A stretch of DNA of 64,000 nucleotides, taken from assembly GCA_035649575.1 (NCBI GenBank), contig DASRJH010000050.1, positions 32,047 to 96,046 on the forward strand, written 5' to 3'. Shown here in pieces: positions 16,235-24,864 of the stretch. The DNA comes from DASVAL01 sp035649575. Its GTDB lineage: Bacteria; Planctomycetota; UBA1135; UBA2386. The translations under genes and the position numbers were made by a program. How positions within the stretch are numbered: the stretch's first letter is position 1; every line of letters begins with the position of its first letter. The notes beneath the pieces are model-generated. The model worked only from the letters and a program-made list of their open reading frames with translations, ran no database searches and had not been told where the DNA came from.

Positions 16235-18835
16235 ATGCCCGGGAACCCCCTGCCGCAGATCCATGTACCCCTCGCGGCAGGTGGGCAATCATCGATTGCC
16301 CCGGTGCGTGTGCACGGCAAGTGGCTGCAGGCCGGTGATCAGCGCTACACGGTTCGCGGGGTGACCTACGGCCCGTTCCGCTGCGACAACGCCGAGGGCG
16401 GGTTCCCGGACGGCCGCGTCGTCGCTCGCGATTTCGCGGCGATGCGCGACGCGGGGCTCAACTCCCTGCGCACCTACACGATTCCGCCGCGTTGGCTGCT
16501 CGATCTGGCGCTCGCGCATGGCCTGCGCGTGATGGTCGGGATCCCGTGGGAGGAACACATCGCCTTCCTGGGCTCGTCGCGGACGACGCGCCGGATCGAA
16601 CGGACCGTGCGCGCTGCGATTCGCGAACACGCCGGCCATCCCGCGGTGATGGCGTGGGTGATCGGCAACGAGATCCCGGCGGGGATCGTGCGCTGGCACG
16701 GCGCGCGCGCGATCGAACGTTTCATCGAGCGCCTGTATCTCGTCGCGAAGCAGGAAGCGCCCGACACGCCGTGCACCTACGTCAACTACCCGACGACCGA
16801 GCACCTGGACCTGCCGTTCCTCGACTTCGTGTGCTTCAACGTCTTCCTCCAGGATCGCGAGAGTTACGAGGCGTATCTCGCGCGGCTGCAGAACATCGCC
16901 GGCGAACGTCCGCTCGTGATCACGGAGGTCGGTCTCGACAGCCGGCGCAACACCGAGCGCGGGCAGGCCGAAGCGTTGTGGTGGCAGGTCGACTCGACGC
17001 TCGTGGCCGGGTGCGCTGGCCTGTTCGTGTTCTCGTGGACCGACGAGTGGTATCGCGGCGGCGTCGACATCGACGACTGGGACTTCGGATTGGTGCGTCG
17101 CGATCGGAGTCCGAAGCCCGCGCTGGCCGCGGTGCGCGACGCGTTCGCGGCCGTGGACGAACACGTCTGGCCGCGCATGTCGGTGGTCATCTGCACCTAC
17201 AACGGTGCGCGCACGCTGCGCGAATGCCTCGAAGGAGCCACGCAGCTCGACTATCCCGACTTCGAGGTGATCGTCGTCATCGACGGATCGACGGACAACA
17301 GTCTGAAGATCGCGAACGAGTTCCCGTTCCGAGTCGTGCACTGCGCGCAGAATCGCGGCCTCAGCCATGTGCGCAACGTGGGCATGCACGCTGCGACCGG
17401 CGAGATCGTCGCCTACCTCGACGACGATGCCTATCCGGACCCGCTCTGGCTGCGCCGGTTGGCGATCGCGTTCGAGCGCAGCGGCCACGCCGGCATCGGG
17501 GGGCCGAACCTGCCGCCGCCCGGGGATGGTCTGCTCGCCGAGTGCGTCGCCAACTCGCCCGGCAACCCACTGCACGTGCTGCTGACGGACGAGCTCGCGG
17601 AGCACATTCCGGGCTGCAACATGGCGTTCCGGCGCAGCTGCCTGCTCGCGATCAACGGCTTCGATGTCACCTACCGGCGCGCGGGTGACGACGTGGACCT
17701 GTGTTGGCGCATCCAGGATCGGGGTTGGACCATCGGTTTCGACCCGGCGGCCTTCGTCTGGCACCATCGCCGCGGCTCGATCAAGGCGTTCTGGCGGCAA
17801 CAGTGCGGCTACGGCGAGGCCGAGGCGATGCTCGCGCTGAAGTGGCCGTCGCGCCACAACGACAAGGGACACGCGTCGTGGAGCGGGCGCGTCTACGGTC
17901 GCGGTCAGCGGTGGGTCTTCGCTCCGCGCCCGCTCGTCTACGGCGGCACCTGGGGTGCTGCGCTGTTCCCGAAGGTCTACCAGCCGATGCCGGGCACGCT
18001 CGCGGTGTGGTTGTGCACGCCGGAGTGGCACCTCGTGCTGCTGTGGCTGCTGGGCCTCGCGGTGCTCGGGCTCTCGTGGTCGCCGATGTTCGTGTTCGCG
18101 CCGCTGTTCGTCGCCGCCGCGGGTGCGTCCGTCGCACAGGCGGTGAAGGGTTCGCTGCGCGCGTGCGGCCCGCGGCTCCCCGGATCGAGCCGTTGGCGGT
18201 GGGCGGCGTCGGTCGCGATCACGGCATACCTGCATCTGATGCAGCCGGTCGCGCGGCTCTACGGTCGCCTGCGCTACCGCAGCGCGGCGCGCCGCCAGGA
18301 CAGCCCGCCGTTCGCCATGCCACTGCCGCGCAGCGTCGTCGTGTGGTTCGAGTCCTGGAGGAGTTCCGAGCAGCACCTGATGGAATTGCGGTCACTGCTG
18401 AGCCGCGCCGGTCACGTGGTCAGGGTCGGTGGCGGCTTCGATGCGTGGGACCTCCAACTGGCATGGGGGCGCGGCTGCTCGCGCCTCCTGATGGCGATCG
18501 AGGAGCATGGCCAGGGCCGGCAACTCGTTCGCTACCGCATGTGGCCGAAGGTCGGCGCGGTGTGGATCCTGCTGCTCGTCGGTTTGCCCGGCATCGCCAT
18601 CGGCGCGTACAGCGCCGGGGCGTGGCTCGCGGCGACAGCAAGTGCGGCCGCCGCGGTCGTGATTGCGATGCGTCTCTTGGTCGAGTCCGCGGCGGCGTGC
18701 AGCACGCTGTCGTATGCGTTGCGCCAGCTCCAGGCGGCTCCATCGCCGGCAGTGGCTCAACCAGCTGTGGTGGGTACCGAGGAGGTGGTACCCTTCTCGG
18801 TCCGCGAGGATACCGAGGGGGCGGGGGCAGCATGA
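16235..18835 (+). CDS. Glycoside-hydrolase-like domain fused to membrane GT2 glycosyltransferase
   Basis: An 866-residue bifunctional-looking protein. Residues 30-305 form a clan GH-A TIM barrel resembling GH2/GH5 catalytic domains. The acid/base candidate is E146 (WVIGNEIP) and the nucleophile candidate is E231 (LVITEVGLDS). Residues 314-560 are a GT2 glycosyltransferase: MSVVICTYNGARTL, then VIDGSTDNS, the metal-binding LDDDAYPDP and the acceptor-site-like GDDVDLCWRI. About four membrane helices follow in the C-terminal third. No signal peptide is present. It overlaps the next gene by four bases (ATGA) and opens a seven-gene operon. Fusion of a hydrolase-like barrel to a GT2 recalls GH17-GT2 glucan synthases, with a different barrel; the polymer made is unknown. 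Confidence 0.82.
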   Translation: MPGNPLPQIHVPLAAGGQSSIAPVRVHGKWLQAGDQRYTVRGVTYGPFRCDNAEGGFPDGRVVARDFAAMRDAGLNSLRTYTIPPRWLLDLALAHGLRVMVGIPWEEHIAFLGSSRTTRRIERTVRAAIREHAGHPAVMAWVIGNEIPAGIVRWHGARAIERFIERLYLVAKQEAPDTPCTYVNYPTTEHLDLPFLDFVCFNVFLQDRESYEAYLARLQNIAGERPLVITEVGLDSRRNTERGQAEALWWQVDSTLVAGCAGLFVFSWTDEWYRGGVDIDDWDFGLVRRDRSPKPALAAVRDAFAAVDEHVWPRMSVVICTYNGARTLRECLEGATQLDYPDFEVIVVIDGSTDNSLKIANEFPFRVVHCAQNRGLSHVRNVGMHAATGEIVAYLDDDAYPDPLWLRRLAIAFERSGHAGIGGPNLPPPGDGLLAECVANSPGNPLHVLLTDELAEHIPGCNMAFRRSCLLAINGFDVTYRRAGDDVDLCWRIQDRGWTIGFDPAAFVWHHRRGSIKAFWRQQCGYGEAEAMLALKWPSRHNDKGHASWSGRVYGRGQRWVFAPRPLVYGGTWGAALFPKVYQPMPGTLAVWLCTPEWHLVLLWLLGLAVLGLSWSPMFVFAPLFVAAAGASVAQAVKGSLRACGPRLPGSSRWRWAASVAITAYLHLMQPVARLYGRLRYRSAARRQDSPPFAMPLPRSVVVWFESWRSSEQHLMELRSLLSRAGHVVRVGGGFDAWDLQLAWGRGCSRLLMAIEEHGQGRQLVRYRMWPKVGAVWILLLVGLPGIAIGAYSAGAWLAATASAAAAVVIAMRLLVESAAACSTLSYALRQLQAAPSPAVAQPAVVGTEEVVPFSVREDTEGAGAA

Positions 18836-21645
18836 GTGGCGCGGGGGGGAGCTTGAAGACGCGATCGGATTCCGACTGGCGCCTGCTGTGCCGCGTGTTC
18901 GCGCAGGCGAAGCCGCACATGCGGTTGATCCTCGGCGTGACCGTGCTCGGCCTGTTGGGTGCGCCGCTCTCGTTGCTCGCGCCGCTGCCGCTGATGATCG
19001 CGGTCGACTGCGGCATCCAGGGACACCCGCTGCCAGCGCCGCTCGACGCCATCGCGCCGGACCTGTTCCAGCACGGTGGCAGCGCCGTGATCGCTGTCGC
19101 CACCGCGCTGCTCGTGCTGCACGTGCTGCTCACGCAGGTCCACGGCTTCCTGGTTTCCCTGTTTCAGGCGATCGCCGGCGAACGGCTCCTCTCGGATTTC
19201 CGGGCGCGTCTGTTCGGCCATACCCAGCGTCTATCGCTCGCGTATCACGATGCGCGCGGCACGGCCGATGCGCTCTACTCGATCCAATACGACGCTTCGG
19301 CGATCAAGGCGTTGACGATAGAGGGCATCGGCCCGCTCGTGACTTCGGCCGCCGTGCTGATCGGAATGCTGGTCGTCACGGCTCGCATCGACTGGCAACT
19401 CGCGCTCGTCGCGCTCAGCGTGGCGCCCGTGTATGTGGTGCTGGTGCGGTTCTATCGCCGCCGCCTGCGCGAACAGTCGCGCAAGGTGAAACGGCTCGAG
19501 AGCTCGGCGCAGGGAGTGCTGCAGGAGGCACTCGGCGCGCTGCGCGTCGTGAAGGCCTTCGGCAAGGAGGACCACGAACGCGAGCGCTACGTGGAGCGCT
19601 CCCGCGAGGGCATCCGTGCGCGCAGGGAACTGTCGTTCGCCGAGGGACGATTCAACCTCTTGACGGCACTCACGACAGCGATCGGAACCGGCGCCGTGCT
19701 GTTCGTCGGTGCCAGCCACGTGCAGTCGGGCGTGCTGACGATCGGCAGTCTGCTCGTGGTGTTGACCTACGTCGCGCGCATCTACGAGCCCGTGAGGGCG
19801 ATCAGCAAGAGGAGCGTGTCGTTGCAGTCGGCCATGGCCAGCGCCGAGCGCGTGTTCCGCCTCCTCGACGAGCAGCCTGAAGTCGTCGAGCGGCCGGATG
19901 CCCGCCCGCTGTCGCGCTCGAGCGGGGCACTCGTCTTCGAGGACGTGTCGTTCGGCTACGACGCGGGCAAACCCGTGTTGGATCAGATCGCCTTCGCCGT
20001 GGCGCCTGGTTCGCGCGTCGGGATCTGCGGCAAGACGGGTTCGGGCAAGACGACGCTGCTCGGTCTCTTGAGCCGGTTCCACGATCCCGTTGCGGGCCGG
20101 ATCCTGCTCGACGGCATCGATCTGAGGGATCTGCGGCTGTCCGATCTGCGCGCGCAGTTCGCGATCGTGCAGCAGGACACGATCCTGTTCTCGGCGAGCA
20201 TCGCCGAGAACATCGCGTATGCACGACCCGGCGCGACGATGGAGGAAATCATGGACGCCGCGCGCGCTGCCTCCGCGCACGACTTCATCATGGCGCTTCC
20301 CGAGCAATACGACACCCAGGTCGGGGAACGCGGCATGCGGATGTCCGGCGGGGAGCGCCAGCGCATCGCGATCGCGAGGGCCTTCCTGAAGGATGCGCCG
20401 ATCCTGCTGCTCGACGAACCGACGAGTGCGCTCGACACCGGCACTGAAGACTCGATTCTCGCGAGCATGGAACGGCTCATGCGCGGTCGCACGAGCTTCC
20501 TGATCTCGCACCGCCCCAACGCGCTGCTGCCGTGCGATCAGCTGCTCGAAGTCGTCGACGGGCGCGTGGCCGTCCGGCAGCGCGACAGTGGATCGGCGAA
20601 CGAAACGGCGAACGGCAGCAATCGCTCGAGCGAGGTGGCGCCGCCAGCCGCGCCGGTCGACGAAGATCGCGTGCTCGACGGTGAATTGCGACGCATCGCC
20701 AGAGAGACGTGGGGCGGCGTCGAGGTCGAGTCCTTCGCCCGGCAACCGCTGCCGCGGACCAGCTACGTCGTGGACGTCGTCACGGTGCGGCTCCTGGACG
20801 GCAGTGAGCAGCGCGTGTTGCTGAAGGACTTCGGCTCCAGCCGGATTCCGAAGGACAACGAGGCAGCGCGGCGCGAACGTGAGTTGCGCGTCTACCGCGA
20901 CATCCTGCCGACGCTCGAGCTCGGAGCGCCCAAGTATCTCGGCTCGGTCTGGCAGGAGGACCTTCCCAGGTTCTGGCTGCTCATGGAGTTCGTCGAAGGT
21001 CGCACCCTGCGCAAGCAATCGTTCCGGTTGTATCTCGCGGCTGCACGCGAGCTCGGCAAGATGCAAGGGAGCCTCGCAGCTGCGGCCGACAGGTTGCAAG
21101 GCCTCGTGGGCGACGGCTGGTGGCTGCAACGCCATGACGCGGAGTTCTTCCGCCGTCGCGCCGAGGCAGCGGTTCTCGCCGCGCAGAACGTGGTGCCGGA
21201 TCTGGCTCCGCGCGTCGAGCGTCTCGCCAGCGGCTACGAGCCAGTGATCGAGATCATGGCGGCGCAGCAGACGACGTTGGTGCACGGTTCGTTGCGGCCG
21301 CGCAACGTGATGGTCACCGCTGACGAGAGGATCTGCCCGATCGACTGGGAGCTCGCAGGCTGGGGCTCGCCGCTCTACGACCTCGCCTTCCTCAGCGACG
21401 GCTTCGACCACGTCGACGCCAGCGCATTGTACACGGCGTGGCGGCACGGCTTCGAGCATCGCGGGCTCGTTGCACCGCCAGCCGACGAGATCGCTCGCAC
21501 CGTCGACTGCTTCAAACTGCACAAGATCTTCAAGGCTCTTTCGGAGTGCGCGACCTGGAGCGAGCAACACCGCGCGGTCGAGAAGTATCTCGATGCGGCA
21601 GAGCGCCTCGCATGCACGCTCGTCAGAGGTGGCGTCAATGGGTGA
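18832..21645 (+). CDS. ABC exporter half-transporter fused to a degenerate phosphotransferase domain
   Basis: A 937-residue fusion. Residues 30-310 are a six-helix type IV (MsbA-like) exporter domain. The ATPase domain has Walker A GKTGSGKT (K406), signature MSGGERQR (504-511) and Walker B ILLLDEPTSALD (E529), all intact. After a Ser/Asn/Pro linker (about 585-615), residues 620-930 form an aminoglycoside/choline-kinase-like (APH) fold. Its Brenner motif reads HGSLRPRN (818-825): the catalytic aspartate is Ser820, while the Mg ligands N825 and D838 (IDWE) are kept. The domain may therefore bind but not phosphorylate. It overlaps the genes on both sides and probably exports the product of the operon's glycosyltransferases, with kinase-like control of ATPase or substrate (inference). 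Confidence 0.88.
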   Translation: MSGAGGSLKTRSDSDWRLLCRVFAQAKPHMRLILGVTVLGLLGAPLSLLAPLPLMIAVDCGIQGHPLPAPLDAIAPDLFQHGGSAVIAVATALLVLHVLLTQVHGFLVSLFQAIAGERLLSDFRARLFGHTQRLSLAYHDARGTADALYSIQYDASAIKALTIEGIGPLVTSAAVLIGMLVVTARIDWQLALVALSVAPVYVVLVRFYRRRLREQSRKVKRLESSAQGVLQEALGALRVVKAFGKEDHERERYVERSREGIRARRELSFAEGRFNLLTALTTAIGTGAVLFVGASHVQSGVLTIGSLLVVLTYVARIYEPVRAISKRSVSLQSAMASAERVFRLLDEQPEVVERPDARPLSRSSGALVFEDVSFGYDAGKPVLDQIAFAVAPGSRVGICGKTGSGKTTLLGLLSRFHDPVAGRILLDGIDLRDLRLSDLRAQFAIVQQDTILFSASIAENIAYARPGATMEEIMDAARAASAHDFIMALPEQYDTQVGERGMRMSGGERQRIAIARAFLKDAPILLLDEPTSALDTGTEDSILASMERLMRGRTSFLISHRPNALLPCDQLLEVVDGRVAVRQRDSGSANETANGSNRSSEVAPPAAPVDEDRVLDGELRRIARETWGGVEVESFARQPLPRTSYVVDVVTVRLLDGSEQRVLLKDFGSSRIPKDNEAARRERELRVYRDILPTLELGAPKYLGSVWQEDLPRFWLLMEFVEGRTLRKQSFRLYLAAARELGKMQGSLAAAADRLQGLVGDGWWLQRHDAEFFRRRAEAAVLAAQNVVPDLAPRVERLASGYEPVIEIMAAQQTTLVHGSLRPRNVMVTADERICPIDWELAGWGSPLYDLAFLSDGFDHVDASALYTAWRHGFEHRGLVAPPADEIARTVDCFKLHKIFKALSECATWSEQHRAVEKYLDAAERLACTLVRGGVNG
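21589..21645 (+). repeat. Duplicated segment, original copy (3' end of exporter gene)
   Basis: The last 57 bases of the exporter-kinase gene, from CTCGAT to the stop, recur in altered form at 22721-22774, just before the second of the tandem kinase genes. By eye about three quarters of the bases match, with one single-base gap. This marks the left boundary region of the tandem duplication. Confidence 0.65.
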
Positions 21646-22642
21646 CAAGAACAACGAGGGCTCCTTCTGCCCTGCGGCCGACCATCGTTCGACGCTGGCA
21701 TGGCAGCGCCTCGGGCTCGAGCGTCGCGATCCGGAGGCAGTCCAGATCCTGCGCGAGCGCGGCAAGAACGCCGTCTACCGCCTCGTCGGTGTCGGCGATG
21801 GCGGTGGCGACGTGATCGCCAAGTACGGCCGCGACGAGATGATCGGGATCGAGCGAACCGTCTACGAACAGGTGCTCGAGCGCGTCAGGGTCGACAAGCT
21901 GCGCTACTACGGTTCCGTGAACGACGGGCCGGACGCGTCGTGGATCTTCATGGAGCGGGCCTCGGGAGTGCGCTGGGACGAGTCGGTTCCGGAGCACTGC
22001 GCTCTCGCGGGCCGGTGGATCGCATCAATGCACGTCGCCGCGGCCGCGGTGATCTCCAACGTGCCGCTGCCGGACCTCGGGCCGAGAACCCAGCTGCAGC
22101 GCCTGCGCAAGATCCGCCCGACCATTGCCAACAGCCTCGAGAACGTAGCGTGGTCCGCGCCGCACCGCACGGTGCTCGATGGCGTTCTCGCCGCGCTCGA
22201 CGGCCTCGAAGCCTGTTGGGATCGGATCGAGGAGATCTGCGTAGGCGCACCGGTCACCTTGGTGCACGGCGACTACCGCCCGAAGAACGCGCGCGTCAGC
22301 GAAGACAGAGGCGGCGAGTACTTCCGTGTGTACGACTGGGAGACTGCCGGGATCGCCGCGCCGGCGGTCGACCTGGTCCGCGTCGACGCGCGCGCCTACG
22401 CAGACGCCGTGCGTTCCGCGTGGCCGCACGTCGATCTCGCCGCTGTCCAGCAACTCGCAGTGTTTGGCCACGTGGTGCGTAACCTCAATGCCGTGCGCTG
22501 GGACGTCATCGGCTCCCTCGGCCAGGAGCTGCATCAGGACAGTCGGATGCAGAGCCTGGGGCGCTACACCGAGCGCATCGGCGCGATTCTGCGCGAGCTG
22601 TCGCGCGGCAGAGCCGGTGCGCGGTATCGAGGTGTGGGATGA
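21638..22642 (+). CDS. APH/choline-kinase-fold phosphotransferase, tandem copy 1
   Basis: A 334-residue soluble protein. ATG at 21638 overlaps the end of the exporter gene by eight bases. The kinase-like core has a nucleotide-binding lysine candidate in DVIAKYG, the catalytic loop LVHGDYRPKN with Asp, and the metal-binding FRVYDWETAG. All key residues of an active small-molecule kinase are present. The N-terminus (STLAWQRLGLE) is shared with copy 2, to which it is roughly three-quarters identical by eye over its whole length. The substrate is probably a sugar, amino-sugar or lipid intermediate made by the operon; antibiotic resistance is not suggested by the context. Confidence 0.82.
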   Translation: MGDKNNEGSFCPAADHRSTLAWQRLGLERRDPEAVQILRERGKNAVYRLVGVGDGGGDVIAKYGRDEMIGIERTVYEQVLERVRVDKLRYYGSVNDGPDASWIFMERASGVRWDESVPEHCALAGRWIASMHVAAAAVISNVPLPDLGPRTQLQRLRKIRPTIANSLENVAWSAPHRTVLDGVLAALDGLEACWDRIEEICVGAPVTLVHGDYRPKNARVSEDRGGEYFRVYDWETAGIAAPAVDLVRVDARAYADAVRSAWPHVDLAAVQQLAVFGHVVRNLNAVRWDVIGSLGQELHQDSRMQSLGRYTERIGAILRELSRGRAGARYRGVG

Positions 22643-22720
22643 AGCCCGTCGCGAGTGCTCTGAGGCGGATGCTGGCGAGCTGCGCGGTCGGCCTGCCGGC
22701 GGGAGGCCCGTGCGCAGTGG

Positions 22721-22774
22721 CTCGATCAGGCAGAGCACGTCGCGTGCAGATCGTCGGAGGCGACAGGAATGGCT
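22721..22774 (+). repeat. Duplicated segment, derived copy (remnant of exporter gene end)
   Basis: This piece of the 126-bp gap between the two tandem kinase genes aligns with the last 57 bases of the exporter gene. The CTCGAT landmark lies 48 bases before the ATG here and 49 bases before the ATG of copy 1. The duplication that made copy 2 therefore carried part of the upstream gene with it. A 45-codon frame (22639-22776) spans the gap but is probably a by-product. Confidence 0.65.
22756..22760 (+). promoter_or_regulatory. Shine-Dalgarno sequence of tandem copy 2
   Basis: GGAGG eight bases before the ATG at 22769. The corresponding place before copy 1 reads AGAGG, inside the coding end of the exporter gene. 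After duplication this remnant has become a better ribosome-binding site for an independently initiated gene. Confidence 0.6.
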
Positions 22775-23782
22775 GAGAAGCCCGGTCTGCCGGTCTCCGG
22801 CCCCGCCGCCGAGCATCGTGCGACGCTGGCATGGCAGCGCCTCGGGCTCGAGTGTCGCGATCCGAAGGCAGTGGAAGTCCTGCGCGAAAAGCGCAAGAGC
22901 GCCGCCTACCGCCTCATCGGTGTGGGCCATGGCGGTGGCGACGTGATCGCCAAACGCGGCACCAACAAGATCATCGGGATCGAACGGACCGTCTACGAAC
23001 AGGTGCTCGAGCGCGTCGCGGTCGACAAGCTGCGCTACTACGGTTCCGTGACCGAAGGGCCGGACGTGGCGTGGATCTTCTTGGAACAGGGGGCTGGAGT
23101 GCGCTGGGACGAGTCGGTTCCGGAGGACTGCGCTCACGCGGGCCGGTGGATCGCACAACTGCACGTCGCCGCCGCCGAGGCAATCTGCACGGTGCCGCTA
23201 CCGGACCTCGGGCCGAGAACCCAGTTGCAGCGCCTGCGCGACATCCGCTCGACCATTGCCAACAGCGTCGAGAACGTCGGGTGGTCCTCGCCGCACCGGA
23301 TGGTGCTCGATGGCCTTCTCGCCGTGTTCGACCGCTTCGAAGCCTGTCAGGCTCGGATCGAGGAGATCTGCGCAGGCGCGCCGGTCACCTTGGTGCACGG
23401 CGACCTCCGCCCGAAGAACACGCGCGTCAGCGAAGACAAGAGCGACCCGTACTTCCGTGCCTTCGACTGGGAGACTGCCGGGATCGCCGCGCCGGCGGTC
23501 GACCTGGCCCGCGTCGACGCGCGAGCCTACGCCTCCGTCGTCGGTGCTGCGTGGCCGCACGTCGATCTGGCCGCTGTCGAGCAACTCGCGGTCGTCGGCC
23601 ACTTGCTGCGCAATCTCGACGCTGTGCGCTGGGACGGCACCGGTTCGCTCGGCACACCGTCGCACCAGGACTATCGGATCGGGCGCTTGCGGCTCTACAC
23701 CGAGCGCATCGACGCGGGTCTGCGCGAGCTGTCGCGCGGCAAGGCAGGTGCGTCGCATCGAGGCTTGGGACGGAGCGCCTGA
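22769..23782 (+). CDS. APH/choline-kinase-fold phosphotransferase, tandem copy 2
   Basis: A 337-residue paralogue of the preceding gene. The catalytic loop LVHGDLRPKN and the metal site FRAFDWETAG are intact, as is the lysine motif DVIAKRG. Differences from copy 1 cluster around residues 60-70, in the loop after WIF, and in the C-terminal third (SVVGAAWPH, GTPSHQDYR). The catalytic residues are conserved, which argues for selection on both copies and perhaps different substrates. Its start codon follows a good Shine-Dalgarno sequence. The next gene begins two bases after its stop. Confidence 0.82.
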   Translation: MAEKPGLPVSGPAAEHRATLAWQRLGLECRDPKAVEVLREKRKSAAYRLIGVGHGGGDVIAKRGTNKIIGIERTVYEQVLERVAVDKLRYYGSVTEGPDVAWIFLEQGAGVRWDESVPEDCAHAGRWIAQLHVAAAEAICTVPLPDLGPRTQLQRLRDIRSTIANSVENVGWSSPHRMVLDGLLAVFDRFEACQARIEEICAGAPVTLVHGDLRPKNTRVSEDKSDPYFRAFDWETAGIAAPAVDLARVDARAYASVVGAAWPHVDLAAVEQLAVVGHLLRNLDAVRWDGTGSLGTPSHQDYRIGRLRLYTERIDAGLRELSRGKAGASHRGLGRSA

Positions 23783-23784
23783 AC

Positions 23785-24864
23785 GTGATTCCAGCCACGA
23801 CCGTGATCGAAGCACTCGAAGCAGCATTCGCCGGGACCCGCGAAAGGGCGATCCCCGAGCTGGCCCTCGCGCTCGGCGAGGCGACGGCGCAACGGCCGGC
23901 CCACATCACCAGCGTCAAGACGTTCAAGCGCGGCGTGCATCGTCTGGGAATGGTGGTCGATGACGAGCCGCGCACGCTGGTGGCGAAGCGCCTCGGCGTC
24001 ATCCAGGCCCGCCGCAACGAGCACGTGTTCGAGAGCTGGCTGCCCGCCGAAGGCCTCCTGAATGCGTGTCCGGCGCTGCTCGGACGCGCTTCGGAACGCC
24101 GCGGTGCGTTCGCCTGGCACGTCTACGAAGACATCGGCGATCGCTCGCTGGCGAGCGACGGCATCACCGATTCCGACATCGACGCCGTCGTGCAGCTGAT
24201 CGCGCGTGTACACGGGCGCTTCGCAAGGCACCCGATGCTCGGCGAGGCGCGGAGCATGGGAGGCGACCTCGGCTTCCGCTTCTTCGAGACCAACATCGGA
24301 GACGCGCTGCACGGCGTGAACGCCGCGCGCAAGCTGGCGACGAGTGCTTCGAACACGGCGCTGTGCGACCGGCTGATCGAGCGGCTCCACGGCTGGAGGG
24401 CGTCGATGCCGGCCCGCGCTCGGGCCTTCGAGGATCACGCCGGACCCGAGACGCTGCTGCACGGCGACCTGTGGCGGACCAACGCGTTCGCCGCCGACCA
24501 CGGCGCGCGCCCGTGCCTCATCGATTGGGATCACGCCGGCGCCGGCCCCGCGAGCTACGACATGTCGACGTTCCTGCTGCGGTTTCCGCACGAGCGACGC
24601 CGGCGCATCCTCGATCGCTATCGCGCGGCAATGGCGACCGAAGGCACGAGTGTCGCCGGAGCCGACGAGCTCAACGTCTTGTTCGAGACCGCGGAGCTGA
24701 GCCGCTACGCGAACCGACTCGGCTGGCTCGCGCTCGCGTTGCTCGAGGGGAACAACGATTGGGCGTGGGAGAAGGTCGAGGGCGTCGAGGAATGGTTCGA
24801 TCGGCTCAAGCCGGTGATCCCGGGGTGCCAACCGTCTCCGAAAGCCGAGGGCATGCCGGCATGA
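23785..24864 (+). CDS. APH-fold phosphotransferase, third and divergent member
   Basis: A 359-residue soluble protein beginning at GTG 23785, two bases after the previous stop. The kinase-like fold has FKRGVHRLGMVVDD as a probable nucleotide-binding strand pair with TLVAKRLG. The catalytic loop is LLHGDLWRTN and the metal site is CLIDWDHAGAG. All catalytic residues are present. The stretch before the catalytic loop (FEDHAGPETLLHGD) and the C-terminal helices resemble the CotS/choline-kinase side of the APH family more than the tandem pair. It overlaps the deacetylase gene by four bases. It probably acts on the same pathway product. Confidence 0.8.
   Translation: MIPATTVIEALEAAFAGTRERAIPELALALGEATAQRPAHITSVKTFKRGVHRLGMVVDDEPRTLVAKRLGVIQARRNEHVFESWLPAEGLLNACPALLGRASERRGAFAWHVYEDIGDRSLASDGITDSDIDAVVQLIARVHGRFARHPMLGEARSMGGDLGFRFFETNIGDALHGVNAARKLATSASNTALCDRLIERLHGWRASMPARARAFEDHAGPETLLHGDLWRTNAFAADHGARPCLIDWDHAGAGPASYDMSTFLLRFPHERRRRILDRYRAAMATEGTSVAGADELNVLFETAELSRYANRLGWLALALLEGNNDWAWEKVEGVEEWFDRLKPVIPGCQPSPKAEGMPA

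Noticed and set aside
21638..24864. Antibiotic-resistance island from the aminoglycoside-phosphotransferase-like genes
   Set aside because: No mobile elements, and the tight coupling to glycosyltransferase, exporter and deacetylase genes points to a biosynthetic role.
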